64,000 nucleotides of DNA, from assembly GCF_014652335.1 (NCBI RefSeq), contig NZ_BMYP01000001.1, positions 123,709-187,708 of the forward strand, written 5' to 3'. The notes below the pieces were generated by a model. That model made no database searches. It was given only the letters and a program-made list of their open reading frames with translations, and was not told the origin of the DNA. This DNA is from Vogesella fluminis (lineage in GTDB: Bacteria; Pseudomonadota; Gammaproteobacteria; Burkholderiales; Chromobacteriaceae). The position numbers and the translations under genes were made by a program. Each line of letters opens with the position of its first letter. Positions within the stretch are counted from its first letter, which is position 1. Positions 38,576-46,874 of this stretch are shown here, piece after piece.

Positions 38576-38607
38576 AAGGGCAAGCCTGATGAGGGCTTGC
38601 CCTTTTG
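38576..38607 (+). terminator. Hairpin with short T-run
   Basis: AAGGGCAAGCC/GGCTTGCCCTT 11-bp stem, 7-base loop, followed by TTG. Likely back-up terminator for the hut operon. Confidence 0.7.
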
Positions 38608-38691
38608 TCATGGGTGCGATGTATGATGTTCGGGTTGGCCGGTTGGCGCTGAGTGCAGCGAAGCCCAACACATAGCGTGGGCCAATCGTAG

Positions 38692-38717
38692 GTCGGGTTA
38701 GCGCAGCGTAACCCGAC
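38692..38717. repeat. REP-like hairpin GTCGGGTTA...TAACCCGAC
   Basis: Perfect 9-bp arms around GCGCAGCG. Sequences of this type (GGTCGGGTTAGCGCAGCG) are scattered repeats in many proteobacterial genomes. Confidence 0.65.
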
Positions 38718-38750
38718 ACGACTTGCGGCCAACGTTATCGGTAAGGGGCC

Positions 38751-38763
38751 TGCGGCCAACCTT
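38751..38763 (-). repeat. Copy of AAGGTTGGCCGCA
   Basis: Perfect 13-mer about 100 bases beyond the stop of the DUF1059 gene. Confidence 0.75.
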
Positions 38764-38863
38764 TTCCGTGCCGGCTCCGGCCTGTTTTCCTTGCGATGTG
38801 GCGGAATGCCCCTGCGGGCTTCCGTCATGCGTGCGGACCGGCCGATTGCCGCTGCGCCCGCGG

Positions 38864-39058
38864 TCAGCCGTCCTCGTTTTTTTCCTCCTGGAACATCTGG
38901 CGCAGCTGCTCGCGCAGTTGCGGGGTGTCTTCGTAGCCGTGTGCGGCGATGGCGTGCTGCACGGCGGCCGTCAGCAGTTCGTCGCTGCTGTCGGCAGCAA
39001 TCGACACGGTGCATTGCGAGCCGGGAAAGGTCCGGCAGTCGATGTATTTCCTGGCCAT
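38864..39058 (-). CDS. DUF1059-family small protein
   Basis: A 64-residue protein (MARKYIDCRTFPGSQCTVSI, then DSSDELLTAAVQHAIAAHGYED) matching the DUF1059 pattern of two cysteines and an HxxxHG-type segment. Function unknown; metal binding through C8, C16 and the histidines is possible. Confidence 0.78.
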   Translation of the reverse strand: MARKYIDCRTFPGSQCTVSIAADSSDELLTAAVQHAIAAHGYEDTPQLREQLRQMFQEEKNEDG

Positions 39059-39446
39059 GATGGTCTCCTGTTCCCTTGATGTGCAGTCAGGGGCGATCCT
39101 GCATCACAGGCGCCGTGCTGCCTCGCCAGGGCCGTCGGGCTTGTCGTTAACAGGCAAGGGCGCTGTCGTCCGGGAGGCTGTTTTTTCTTGTTGGCACCAC
39201 CGTTATAGCACCTTTGCCCGCATTTTCGGCCGGCCCGGACAGGGCGGGCGGGCGGGTATCGCCATCGTGCCGCTCATGGGTGTGCCGGCATAACGCGGCA
39301 CGCCGGATCCGCCACCTGCCGGGGCGAGTCTTGGCCGCATGCGATCGGGGTGCCGTCTTTCCATGCGCCGGCCATGGTCCCGGCGCATCGCCTATGCTGA
39401 GAGCACGGCATGCGGTTCCTGCCGTGTCACGCAAAGGCGCCCGTAT
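39059..39446. other. Intergenic region before the TDT transporter
   Basis: 388 bases with no convincing gene, repeat or terminator. It must hold the promoters of the two divergent flanking genes, but I cannot place them. Confidence 0.5.
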
Positions 39447-40538
39447 ATGATGAAGAACCCCGCGGATGAAGCCGGGAGCGCCGCCCCGGCCGTTCCCCGT
39501 CGCGTTGAGGTGGCAGGCCTGTCCGAAATGTCCCCGGCGTATTTCGGCATGACGATGGCTACGGGCATCGTCTCGCTTGCCGCGCACGTGATGCACATGC
39601 CCGGGGTGGCAAAGGCGCTGTTCCTGCTCAATGGCGTCGTCTATGTCGTGCTGTGGGCGCTTACGCTGCTGCGTATCGTCCGCTATCCGCGCCGGGTTTT
39701 CGAGGACTTGATCGATCACTTGCGCGGGCCGGGGTTTTTCACCACGGTGGCGGGCACGTCGGTGCTCGGCAGCCAGTTCGTGCTGCTGGCGGGGCAGTAT
39801 CGTATCGCCACGGTGCTGTGGGCCGGCGCGGTGCTGCTGTGGATCGGGCTGACCTACTCGATCTTCACCGGTTTCACGATCAAGGAGAACAAGCCGCCGC
39901 TGCAGCAGGGCATCAGCGGCGGCTGGCTGCTGGCGGTAGTGGCCACGCAGTCGATCGCGGTGCTGGGTGCCTTGCTGGCGGCGCGGCTGGGGCAGCCCGG
40001 CAGGCTGGAGATGAACTTCCTGGTGCTGTCGATGTGGCTGTGGGGCGGCATGCTCTACATCTGGATGATGTCGCTGATCTTCTACCGCTATGTGTTCTTC
40101 CAGTTTTCTCCGGCGGATCTGTCGCCGCCGTACTGGATCAACATGGGTGCGATGGCGATCTCGACGCTGGCAGGATCGCTGCTGCTGCTGAACTCGCGCG
40201 ATGCGCCTTTTCTGCTGTCGCTGCAGCCCTTCATCAAGGGCTTCACCATTTTTTACTGGGCGACGGGCACGTGGTGGATACCCATGCTGCTGATCCTGGT
40301 GATATGGCGCCACGGCTACCGGCGTTTTCCGCTGACCTACGACCCGCTGTACTGGGGGGCGGTGTTCCCCCTGGGCATGTATACGGTCTGCACGCACCAG
40401 ATGATAGAAGCGATGGGCTTCGGGTTTCTGCGCTTCCTGCCGGATACCTTCGTCTACATCGCACTCGCGGCGTGGATGACGGTGTTCACGGGCTTTGTCC
40501 GCTCGCTGCTGCGGCACTGGCGGCACGGAGGCCCATAA
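39447..40538 (+). CDS. TDT-family (TehA/SLAC1-like) transporter
   Basis: A 363-residue, about ten-span membrane protein. SPAYFGMTMATGIVSLAAH and MWLWGGMLYIWMMSLIFYRYVFF resemble tellurite-resistance/dicarboxylate and SLAC1-type channels. Substrate is unknown (dicarboxylates, anions or sulfite are possible). Two consecutive ATGs at 39447 and 39450 could be the start. Convergent with the next gene. Confidence 0.8.
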   Translation: MMKNPADEAGSAAPAVPRRVEVAGLSEMSPAYFGMTMATGIVSLAAHVMHMPGVAKALFLLNGVVYVVLWALTLLRIVRYPRRVFEDLIDHLRGPGFFTTVAGTSVLGSQFVLLAGQYRIATVLWAGAVLLWIGLTYSIFTGFTIKENKPPLQQGISGGWLLAVVATQSIAVLGALLAARLGQPGRLEMNFLVLSMWLWGGMLYIWMMSLIFYRYVFFQFSPADLSPPYWINMGAMAISTLAGSLLLLNSRDAPFLLSLQPFIKGFTIFYWATGTWWIPMLLILVIWRHGYRRFPLTYDPLYWGAVFPLGMYTVCTHQMIEAMGFGFLRFLPDTFVYIALAAWMTVFTGFVRSLLRHWRHGGP

Positions 40539-40557
40539 CGCGGCAAGCGGGACAGGA

Positions 40558-41469
40558 TCAGCGCCGCGCGATCAGCACGATGCCGGCGCCGATCAGCAGC
40601 ATGCCCAGCAGCTCGTCGGGGCGCGGCCATTCGCCCAGGCTGCAGGCGGCCATCGCCACCGCCAGCACCGGGATCACCAGCGCATTGAAGCTGAGGGTGG
40701 ACGCCGGCAGGCGGCGCAGCAGCCACAGCCAGGCCAGCCAGCCGACCGCGCTGGAGAACACGCCGGAGTACACCATGCCCAGCACGAAGGCCGGCGACCA
40801 GCGGATGGCGGCAAAATCGGCAAACGGCAGCAGCAGGGCCATCGGCAACAGGGCGATCAGCGCCTGCCAGCCGGAAAAATTCAGGCTGTCCAGCTGGCCG
40901 CGCTGGGTAGCACGCTTGGACAGCACCGAGCCCAGTGCCCAGAACAGGCCGGCCAGCACCGCGCACAGCATCGGCAGCACGCCGCCGTGCAGCTGCCACG
41001 GCGCCACGATCAGCATCAGCCCGGCAAAGCCGGCCGCCATCGCCCGGCGCGCATTGCGCGAGAACGGCTCGGCCAGCAGCCAGCGCGACAGCAGCGCCAC
41101 CCAGAACGGCATGGTGAACACCAGCACCGAGGTGCGCCCGGCGGCGCCGGCCACCAGCGCCAGCGTCACCGCCAGCCCGTACAGGAAGTTGCTGGACAGC
41201 CCCACCTGGCAGGCGTCGCGCAGCCGCTGCGGGCGGATGCCGTGGCCGCGCGCCAGCAGTACGCCGAATAGCGTCACGCTGCCGATGGCGGTGCGGATGA
41301 TCAGGTGGGTGATCGGCGTGGCGGCCTGCAGCGTTACCTTCATCACCACGTAGTTGTATGCCCACATGGTCACCAGCCCGGCGAACAGCGCATACGGCAG
41401 CCAGCGGCTGGCGGTCAGACTGGCGGAAAGGTTGGCCGCAAGGCGGCGGGCGGGATTGAGGGTGCTCAT
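40558..41469 (-). CDS. EamA-family DMT transporter
   Basis: A 303-residue ten-span transporter with two EamA repeats (VTMWAYNYVVMKVTLQAA, ALGSVLSKRATQRGQLD). Exported substrate is unknown, often amino acids or purines. It is divergent from an Lrp-type regulator, which may control it. An exact dispersed 13-mer lies near its 5 prime end (41428-41440). Confidence 0.86.
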   Translation of the reverse strand: MSTLNPARRLAANLSASLTASRWLPYALFAGLVTMWAYNYVVMKVTLQAATPITHLIIRTAIGSVTLFGVLLARGHGIRPQRLRDACQVGLSSNFLYGLAVTLALVAGAAGRTSVLVFTMPFWVALLSRWLLAEPFSRNARRAMAAGFAGLMLIVAPWQLHGGVLPMLCAVLAGLFWALGSVLSKRATQRGQLDSLNFSGWQALIALLPMALLLPFADFAAIRWSPAFVLGMVYSGVFSSAVGWLAWLWLLRRLPASTLSFNALVIPVLAVAMAACSLGEWPRPDELLGMLLIGAGIVLIARR

Positions 41470-41607
41470 GTGGCGGCTCCGGTAGCGGGCATGTGCCCGA
41501 TGCGATGCCCACAGTGTAGAAAGCCCGCCGCTGCCGCCTGCTGCGTTATCATGCACCACAGCGCAGCCAGGCTGCTTTTCAATGCACTTCAACGCAGGAA
41601 TCCTGAC

Positions 41608-42072
41608 ATGCTGGATGCTTACGACCGCAAACTGCTGGCACTGCTGCAGGAAGACGCACGCCAGACCCACGATACGCTGGCCGAGGCGGTCAGCCTGTCG
41701 CCCACCGCCGTCACCCGCCGCCTGAAGCGGCTGCGCGGCGAGGGCGTCATCCAGCGCGAGGTGGCGCTGGTGGACCCGGCGCTGTTCGGGCGCAGCCTGC
41801 GCCTGGTGGTGAACGTGATGCTGCAGCGCGCGCAGGCGCCGCTGGTGGACGCATTCAAGGCGGCGATGGAGGCGGCGCCGGAGGTGATGGAGTGCTACAA
41901 CGTGACCGGGCGGCCGGATTTCGTGCTGATGGTGCTGGTGCGCGACATGGGCGACTACGAACGCTTCGCCCGCGCCCACCTGATGAACAACCCGCATGTG
42001 CGCGAGTTCGAATCGCTGGTGGTGATCAATACCTGCAAGTATCGCACCGCGGTACCGACCGATCCGGGCTGA
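41608..42072 (+). CDS. Lrp/AsnC-family transcriptional regulator
   Basis: A 154-residue regulator with an N-terminal helix-turn-helix (DTLAEAVSLSPTAVTRRLKRLRGEGVI) and a RAM ligand domain (CYNVTGRPDFVLMVLVRDM, VREFESLVVI). Placed head to head with the EamA exporter, the usual layout for amino-acid-responsive export control. Start ATG at 41608. Confidence 0.9.
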   Translation: MLDAYDRKLLALLQEDARQTHDTLAEAVSLSPTAVTRRLKRLRGEGVIQREVALVDPALFGRSLRLVVNVMLQRAQAPLVDAFKAAMEAAPEVMECYNVTGRPDFVLMVLVRDMGDYERFARAHLMNNPHVREFESLVVINTCKYRTAVPTDPG

Positions 42073-42074
42073 AC

Positions 42075-42182
42075 GCCGCTAACAAAACCCCTGATCCTGC
42101 GTTGCGCCTCCTTGCCGTACTACGTGTACTGTCTGCGTCGGCGCGCCTTGGCTCAGGTGCGCTGCGAGGTTTTGTTAGCGGC
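42075..42182. repeat. 108-bp structured element, copy B
   Basis: Ends are a perfect 15-bp inverted repeat (GCCGCTAACAAAACC). The core matches copy A at 29070-29183; the outer arms differ from copy A but still pair. It begins just after the Lrp stop codon. Confidence 0.8.
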
Positions 42183-42205
42183 TCTGAACGGCGGCCGGCA
42201 ATGAA

Positions 42206-42232
42206 TGCGGCCAACCTTCAAGGTTGGCCGCA
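42206..42232. repeat. Inverted pair of AAGGTTGGCCGCA between lrp-like and CBS genes
   Basis: Minus copy 42206-42218 and plus copy 42220-42232 are head to head, almost a continuous palindrome. Located 47 bases past the CBS gene stop between convergent genes. The related CCTGTTCAAGGTC motif follows at 42256. Confidence 0.83.
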
Positions 42233-42278
42233 ATGGTGCCGGGCCGCGCCCGGGCCCTGTTCAAGGTCGCGCCGCGGC

Positions 42279-42881
42279 TCAGTCTTCGTGCAGCAGCGCG
42301 TGCTCGATCTCGGAGAAGGCCTGCGGCACGCGGATGAAGTTCAGCGAGATGCCGAGCCGGCGCGCGATGTGCGAGGTGGAAAACAGGCCGCACACTTCCA
42401 GGTGCTTGCTGCTGCCGTTCAGCTCCACCACCAGCGCGTGCTGGCGGCCGGTATGTTTCATGGTGGCGATCAGCTGGCCGATGCTGGCATGCGCCACCTC
42501 GGCCATGTCCAGCGCCTCCAGCTCGCGGCGCGGCGTCATCACGTCGGAAACCAGCAGCTCCTTGCGCTGCTTGCCGCGCTCCTGCGTGCATTTCAGTGGC
42601 CGCTCGCCGAGCACGTCGGAGGCGGTAAGCAGGCCGGTCAGTGCGCCTTCGCGGTCGGTGACGAACAGCAGGCGGATGCCGTGGCTGACCATGCGCTCGT
42701 GCGCGTCGTGCAGCAGTGCGTCCTCGCAGATGCTGACCGGGTCGATCACCTTCAGGTCGGTCATCACCTCCAGCGCCGGGCTTTTCAGCGTCAGCGCGCG
42801 CTGCGGACGCTGCTCGACGTGGATCAGGTCGGTGGTTTGCGGCAGGGAAAGGGTGCTCAGGGCTTGGTACTGGGTGTCCAT
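42279..42881 (-). CDS. CBS-domain protein
   Basis: A 200-residue protein with two CBS repeats (VMTDLKVIDPVSICEDALLHDAHERM...; VSDVMTPRRELEALDMAEVAHASIGQLIATM). CBS pairs usually bind adenine nucleotides and regulate a partner; the partner is not obvious. The ATG at 42881 is chosen; a longer frame adds an unconserved arginine-rich leader. Confidence 0.8.
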   Translation of the reverse strand: MDTQYQALSTLSLPQTTDLIHVEQRPQRALTLKSPALEVMTDLKVIDPVSICEDALLHDAHERMVSHGIRLLFVTDREGALTGLLTASDVLGERPLKCTQERGKQRKELLVSDVMTPRRELEALDMAEVAHASIGQLIATMKHTGRQHALVVELNGSSKHLEVCGLFSTSHIARRLGISLNFIRVPQAFSEIEHALLHED

Positions 42882-43229
42882 GGCGGGTGCTCCTCGTCGG
42901 GATTCTGGTTTTGCCGCACGCCGGCTACGGCATGCCGGCGGCGGGGCACGATACCGGGACGACATGATCACGCCTCCCCATTGGCGCCCCGGTGTCTTTA
43001 TCTAAGCATGCTTTGCCGGCAGCCGGCGTGCTTTTTCCGGTCTTCGCCGCGGCTTGTTTCCGTCTTTTGGCGTATCGGCAACAGTCGTTGCCGCCCGTAT
43101 ACTGCTAGAATCCGTTACCGCCTGCTGCCGCCGCCCGTGGCCGTAACAGGCTGTGGTCCTCATGCCGGTGCTGCGCAGCCCGGCCGAGGATTGCAGATTC
43201 CCGCCCCGTGTATTTCAGGATCACCCGCC
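42882..43229. other. Intergenic region between the CBS gene and the next gene
   Basis: 348 bases. I see inverted GCCGGCAGCCGGC-like sequence near 43018 and AT-richer TATACT and TAGAAT around 43098-43111 that could be a -10 region, but no clear -35. No gene seen. Confidence 0.4.
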
Positions 43230-43625
43230 ATGACCGCCATTACCGATTTCGCCAGCCTGCTGGCCGCCGCCCGTGCCCAACCCACCCCGCAGCGCCTGCT
43301 GTTCGCCTTTTGCGAACGCCGCCTGCATGACGATCACACTCCGCAGGAAGCAGAGCGCTTCGCCGCCGGCGAGGGCGGCATCCTGCAGCCCATCCTGTGC
43401 GTCGACAAGACCCCGGCCGAGCTGGGCGATTTCGCGCAGCTGGCGCAAGATGCCGATGCGCTGGACAAGCGCTGGCAGCTGGTATTCGTCGCCGCCATCG
43501 ACAGCAACAGCAGCGCCGATGCCGACGGCCCGCTGAAACGCATGGTGCAGACCATCCAGACCGGCGGCGACGTGGCGCGTTACCTCGCGTTCAACCGCGA
43601 CGGCGCGCTGCTGCAGTTCCTGTAA
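43230..43625 (+). CDS. Conserved small protein of unknown function
   Basis: A 131-residue protein (MTAITDFASLLAAARAQPTP; ERFAAGEGGILQPILCVDKTP; TIQTGGDVARYLAFNRDGALLQFL). I recall similar betaproteobacterial proteins carrying the label ribonucleotide reductase subunit alpha, but nothing here looks like a reductase, so that name should not be trusted. Start ATG at 43230; own terminator follows. Confidence 0.7.
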   Translation: MTAITDFASLLAAARAQPTPQRLLFAFCERRLHDDHTPQEAERFAAGEGGILQPILCVDKTPAELGDFAQLAQDADALDKRWQLVFVAAIDSNSSADADGPLKRMVQTIQTGGDVARYLAFNRDGALLQFL

Positions 43626-43642
43626 ACAGCATCATCGTGTCG

Positions 43643-43683
43643 AACGGCCCGGGCAGGGGTTCCCCTGCGGCGGGCCGTTTTTG
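43643..43683 (+). terminator. Rho-independent terminator
   Basis: AACGGCCCG pairs with CGGGCCGTT, with an inner GCAGGGG/CCCCTGC stem, then TTTTTG. It follows the small unknown gene by about 17 bases. Confidence 0.85.
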
Positions 43684-43724
43684 CGTGCGTACCGGCACAC
43701 GGCCGGCCGCATCAGGAACGGGGA

Positions 43725-44327
43725 TTACGCGTTCTCCGCCGGCAACTGCGCCAGCAGCTGCTGCAGCGCCGCGTGCAGCGCGCTCACCGCGCCGTCCATG
43801 TCCCAGTCGTCGTGCCCCGGCTGCACCACGTTGGAGATGGCGCGCAGCTCGATGAAGGGCACGTTTTCCTGCTGGCAGACATGGAAGAAGGCGGCGCCCT
43901 CCATGTTCTCGATCTCCACCTCGCTGCTGTCCACGAACGGCGCCAGCGCCGCGTTCAGCGACAGGCTGCGCGCGCGGCGCAGCGTGCTTGCCGCCGGCAG
44001 GTGCGGGCAGTGCAGCGTATGGCGGCGCTCGAACGCCATCTCCAGCGGCAGCTGCGCCAGATGGGTAAAGCCCTGCGGCGTGAAAAAGCCGAGATCGCCC
44101 TCCACTTCCGAACTGACCAGCACCACCTCGCCGATGGCCAGCCCGGCCTGCGGATACATGCCGGCGATGCCGGCCAGGATCAGCAGCGCCGGCCGCTGCT
44201 CGCGGATCACCTTCAGCGTGGCGTAGGCGGTGGCGGTGAGGCCGACGCCGCTGATCACGGTGTCGACGCCGGGGTGCTGGAACTGGCGCGCCTCGGTGGC
44301 GGTGGGAAACAGGATGCAGATGCTCAT
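43725..44327 (-). CDS. Phosphorylase-superfamily nucleosidase, futalosine hydrolase-like
   Basis: A 200-residue member of the MTAN/nucleoside phosphorylase fold: ILFPTATEARQF, LLILAGIAGMYP, and ENMEGAAFFHVCQQENVPFIELRAISNVV with catalytic D/E positions. It most resembles futalosine hydrolase (MqnB), but no other futalosine-pathway gene is nearby, so the substrate is uncertain. Confidence 0.75.
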   Translation of the reverse strand: MSICILFPTATEARQFQHPGVDTVISGVGLTATAYATLKVIREQRPALLILAGIAGMYPQAGLAIGEVVLVSSEVEGDLGFFTPQGFTHLAQLPLEMAFERRHTLHCPHLPAASTLRRARSLSLNAALAPFVDSSEVEIENMEGAAFFHVCQQENVPFIELRAISNVVQPGHDDWDMDGAVSALHAALQQLLAQLPAENA

Positions 44328-44464
44328 GGCGGCTCGCGGGCGGGTGACAAGGGACAGCCGCCACTATAGCGGCCGGCGCGGCCGGGCGGCAGCCTGAATT
44401 TAGTGGTGTTCTTTTCAGGAATTTGAGCCATTACTGAATAATCCCGTTTGCCGGTGCCATCGCC

Positions 44465-45613
44465 ATGGCCGATCCCGCCAAGACCCGACTGCCGTCCTCC
44501 TTCGTCCGCCTCGGCCAGCCGCTGCCGGTCGATGTCTACCACGAGAGCGGCATCCTGCTGCTGAAGAAGGGCCACTACGTGCTGACCCCGGAGCAGCGCG
44601 AGCGCCTGCTCGCCGCCGGCCACGGCGACAGCGAGGCGGTGGCGGCACGGCTGGAACGCGAGCAGCAGGAACGCGCGGTGCGGCGGCAGCAGGACAGCCT
44701 GGTGCAGCCGTGCAATCCGCTGGTGGAGTTCGAATTCCTGCTGCACCGCACCGAGGGCCTGCTCTGCCACGGCCTGGCGGTGCGCGGCCTGGGCAGTGCG
44801 CTGCACGAGGTGCTCGGCTGCCTGCTGGAGCTGAGCCAGCGCCTGCCGGACGGCATGCTGGCGGCCAGCCTGCTGCTGGACAGCCGCCTGCCCGCCGCCG
44901 CGCACGGGCTGCGGGTGGCGACCACGCTGGCGGTACTCGGCCGCCGTCTGGGGCTGGACGCGGCGACGCTCTACAGCGCCTGCGGCGCGGCGCTGACCAT
45001 GAACATCGCCATCGTCGGCCTGCTGGGCAAGCTGCGGCAGCAGGACGAGCCGCTGAGCGAGGCGCAGAGCGCGGCCCTGCTCACCCACCCGGTGACCGGC
45101 TCCGCCATCCTGCGCGAGGCCGGCATCGACGACGAGCTGTGGCACAGCCTGGTGCAGCGTCACCACGAAAAGCCGGACGGCAGCGGCTACCCGCAGGCGC
45201 TCTGCGGCGACGAGGTGCCGCCGCTGGCGCGCCTGCTGGCGCTCTTGGACCAGATCGGCGAACAGGTGGAGAGCGGACGGCTATTGCCGTCGCAGGCGCT
45301 GGCGACGCTGTTCCGCGATCCGGCCGGCGGCCACGATCCGGCGCAGCTGGCGGCGCTGGTGAAGGAGCTGGGCGTGTACCCGCCGGGCAGCTTCGTCGAG
45401 CTGGCCAGCGGCGAGATCGCGGTGGTCACCTACCGTGGCGACAGCGCCAACACGCCGCGGGTGGCGGCGCTGCGCCGCCGCGACGGCCCGCCCTACGCCG
45501 AGCCGCTGCTGCGCGATACCCGCCAGCTGTCATTCCGCATCTGCAAGGCGGTCGGCCGCGGCAGCACCGGCGTCAAGCCGGCCTACCTGATCCGGCTGTG
45601 GCAGCGGCGCTGA
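44465..45613 (+). CDS. HD-GYP-like protein with degenerate HD motif
   Basis: A 382-residue protein. The C-terminal part has the HD-GYP landmarks HHEKPDGSGYP (residues 233-243) and an early H147, but the metal-binding HD reads MN (residues 179-180 in AALTMNIAIVGLLGK). It is therefore probably not an active c-di-GMP phosphodiesterase and may act by binding. The N-terminal ~100 residues resemble the DUF3391-like region often found before HD-GYP domains. Confidence 0.78.
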   Translation: MADPAKTRLPSSFVRLGQPLPVDVYHESGILLLKKGHYVLTPEQRERLLAAGHGDSEAVAARLEREQQERAVRRQQDSLVQPCNPLVEFEFLLHRTEGLLCHGLAVRGLGSALHEVLGCLLELSQRLPDGMLAASLLLDSRLPAAAHGLRVATTLAVLGRRLGLDAATLYSACGAALTMNIAIVGLLGKLRQQDEPLSEAQSAALLTHPVTGSAILREAGIDDELWHSLVQRHHEKPDGSGYPQALCGDEVPPLARLLALLDQIGEQVESGRLLPSQALATLFRDPAGGHDPAQLAALVKELGVYPPGSFVELASGEIAVVTYRGDSANTPRVAALRRRDGPPYAEPLLRDTRQLSFRICKAVGRGSTGVKPAYLIRLWQRR

Positions 45614-45630
45614 GACGCTGTTTCCGGCGC

Positions 45631-45643
45631 AAGGTTGGCCGCA
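45631..45643 (+). repeat. Copy of AAGGTTGGCCGCA after HD-GYP gene
   Basis: Perfect 13-mer 18 bases past the stop, between convergent genes. Confidence 0.78.
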
Positions 45644-45682
45644 AGCCTTGCCGATCCATTGCTTCGTGTCACGACACCCCAC

Positions 45683-46864
45683 TCAGGCGCCGCGCAGCAC
45701 CAGCCGCGGCTGCCAGCGCAACACCGCGCTGGCGGCGACGCCGGCCAGCAGCGCCCACAGCGGTGCGCCGATGCCGGCGATGCTGACGCCGGAGGCGGCC
45801 ACCACGAAGGTCAGCAAGGCCGCCTCGCGCTGGCTGTCGTTACCCAGCGCCGCGCTCAGCGACGAGGCCAGGGTGCCGAACAGCGCCAGCGCCGCCGCCG
45901 CCATCACCAGCGCCTTGGGCAGCACCAGCAGCAAGGCCACCAGCGAGCCGCCTACCGCCGCCACCAGCAGGTAGCTCAGCGCGGCGACCACGCCGGCCTT
46001 CCAGCGTTGTTGCGGATCGGGATGGCACTCGGGGCCGGTGCACATCGCCGCGGTGATCGCCGCCAGCACCACGCCGTGGCCACCGAACGGCGCCAAGAGC
46101 AGCGACACGCCGCCCAGCAGGCTGACCGGCACCCGCGCCGGCAGCGCGTAGCCGTCGTTCTTCAGCACCGCCATGCCGGGCAGGAACTGGCCGGTCAGCG
46201 CCACCAGCGCCAGCGGCAGCGCGATATTGCTCAGGCCGGCGACGCTGAACTGCGGCGTGGTCCACAGCGGGCCGCTGGCGGTGGCGGCCAAGGTCGGCGT
46301 GGCGGCAAAACCGCCCTGCAGCGCCAGCAGCACGCAACCGAGCAGCAGCGCCGCCATCAGCGCGTAACGCGGCCACAGCCGCCGGCCGGCGAAGAAGGCC
46401 AGCGCCATCGGCAGCACCAGCGCGGCGTGATCGCGCGCCGCCGGCACCAGCTCCACCACGAAGCGGAACAGGATGCCGGCCAGCAGCGCGGCGGCCAGCG
46501 CCGGCGGGAAGCGCTTCATCAGCGCGTCGAAGGCGCCGCTGACGCCGACCAGCCACACCGCGAGGCCGGCCAGCACGAAGCCGCCGACGGCCTCTGGGTA
46601 GGACACGCCGGGCAGGGACGCCAGCAGCACCGCGGCGCCGGGCGTCGACCACGCGGTGATCACCGGCATCTTCCAGCGCCACGACAGCCACAGCCCGGCG
46701 ACGCCGGAGCCGAGCGACACCGCCCACAGCCACGAGGCCAGCTGCGCCGGGCTCAGGCCGGCCTGCTGCGCGGCGTGCACGATGATGAGAAAGGGGCCGG
46801 TGTAGCCGACGGCGATGGTCAGCACACCGGTGATCAGGGTCGACGGGGGTAGGTGTTTGAACAT
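45683..46864 (-). CDS. benE: BenE-family benzoate/proton symporter-like transporter
   Basis: A 393-residue membrane protein with about 12 spans. TIAVGYTGPFLIIVHAAQQAGLS, WKMPVITAWSTPGAAVL, and FGGHGVVLAAITAAMCTGPECHPD are BenE signatures. Benzoate is the textbook substrate; no benzoate genes are nearby. Its ribosome binding site (GAGGAC) directly abuts the 268-bp inverted-repeat element, so that element forms its leader. Confidence 0.9.
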   Translation of the reverse strand: MFKHLPPSTLITGVLTIAVGYTGPFLIIVHAAQQAGLSPAQLASWLWAVSLGSGVAGLWLSWRWKMPVITAWSTPGAAVLLASLPGVSYPEAVGGFVLAGLAVWLVGVSGAFDALMKRFPPALAAALLAGILFRFVVELVPAARDHAALVLPMALAFFAGRRLWPRYALMAALLLGCVLLALQGGFAATPTLAATASGPLWTTPQFSVAGLSNIALPLALVALTGQFLPGMAVLKNDGYALPARVPVSLLGGVSLLLAPFGGHGVVLAAITAAMCTGPECHPDPQQRWKAGVVAALSYLLVAAVGGSLVALLLVLPKALVMAAAALALFGTLASSLSAALGNDSQREAALLTFVVAASGVSIAGIGAPLWALLAGVAASAVLRWQPRLVLRGA

Positions 46865-46874
46865 GGTAGTCCTC

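Larger units (their letters stand above)
38434..38863. other. Gene-free patchwork of repeats after hutH
   Basis: 430 bases: the 102-bp element, palindrome at 38543-38562, hairpin terminator at 38576-38607, GTCGGGTTA hairpin at 38692-38717, partial copy TGCGGCCAACGTT at 38724-38736 and a 13-mer at 38751-38763. No coding capacity is convincing. Confidence 0.7.

Noticed and set aside
38434..38863. CRISPR-like array from repeated palindromes
   Set aside because: The repeats are different elements without regular spacers, and no cas genes are present.
43230..43625. Ribonucleotide reductase subunit alpha
   Set aside because: The protein is only 131 residues and shows no reductase active-site cysteines or domain; that name looks like a propagated error.
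43725..44327. Futalosine menaquinone pathway locus
   Set aside because: Only one gene resembles this pathway; no mqnA, mqnC or mqnD nearby, so it is called a nucleosidase only.
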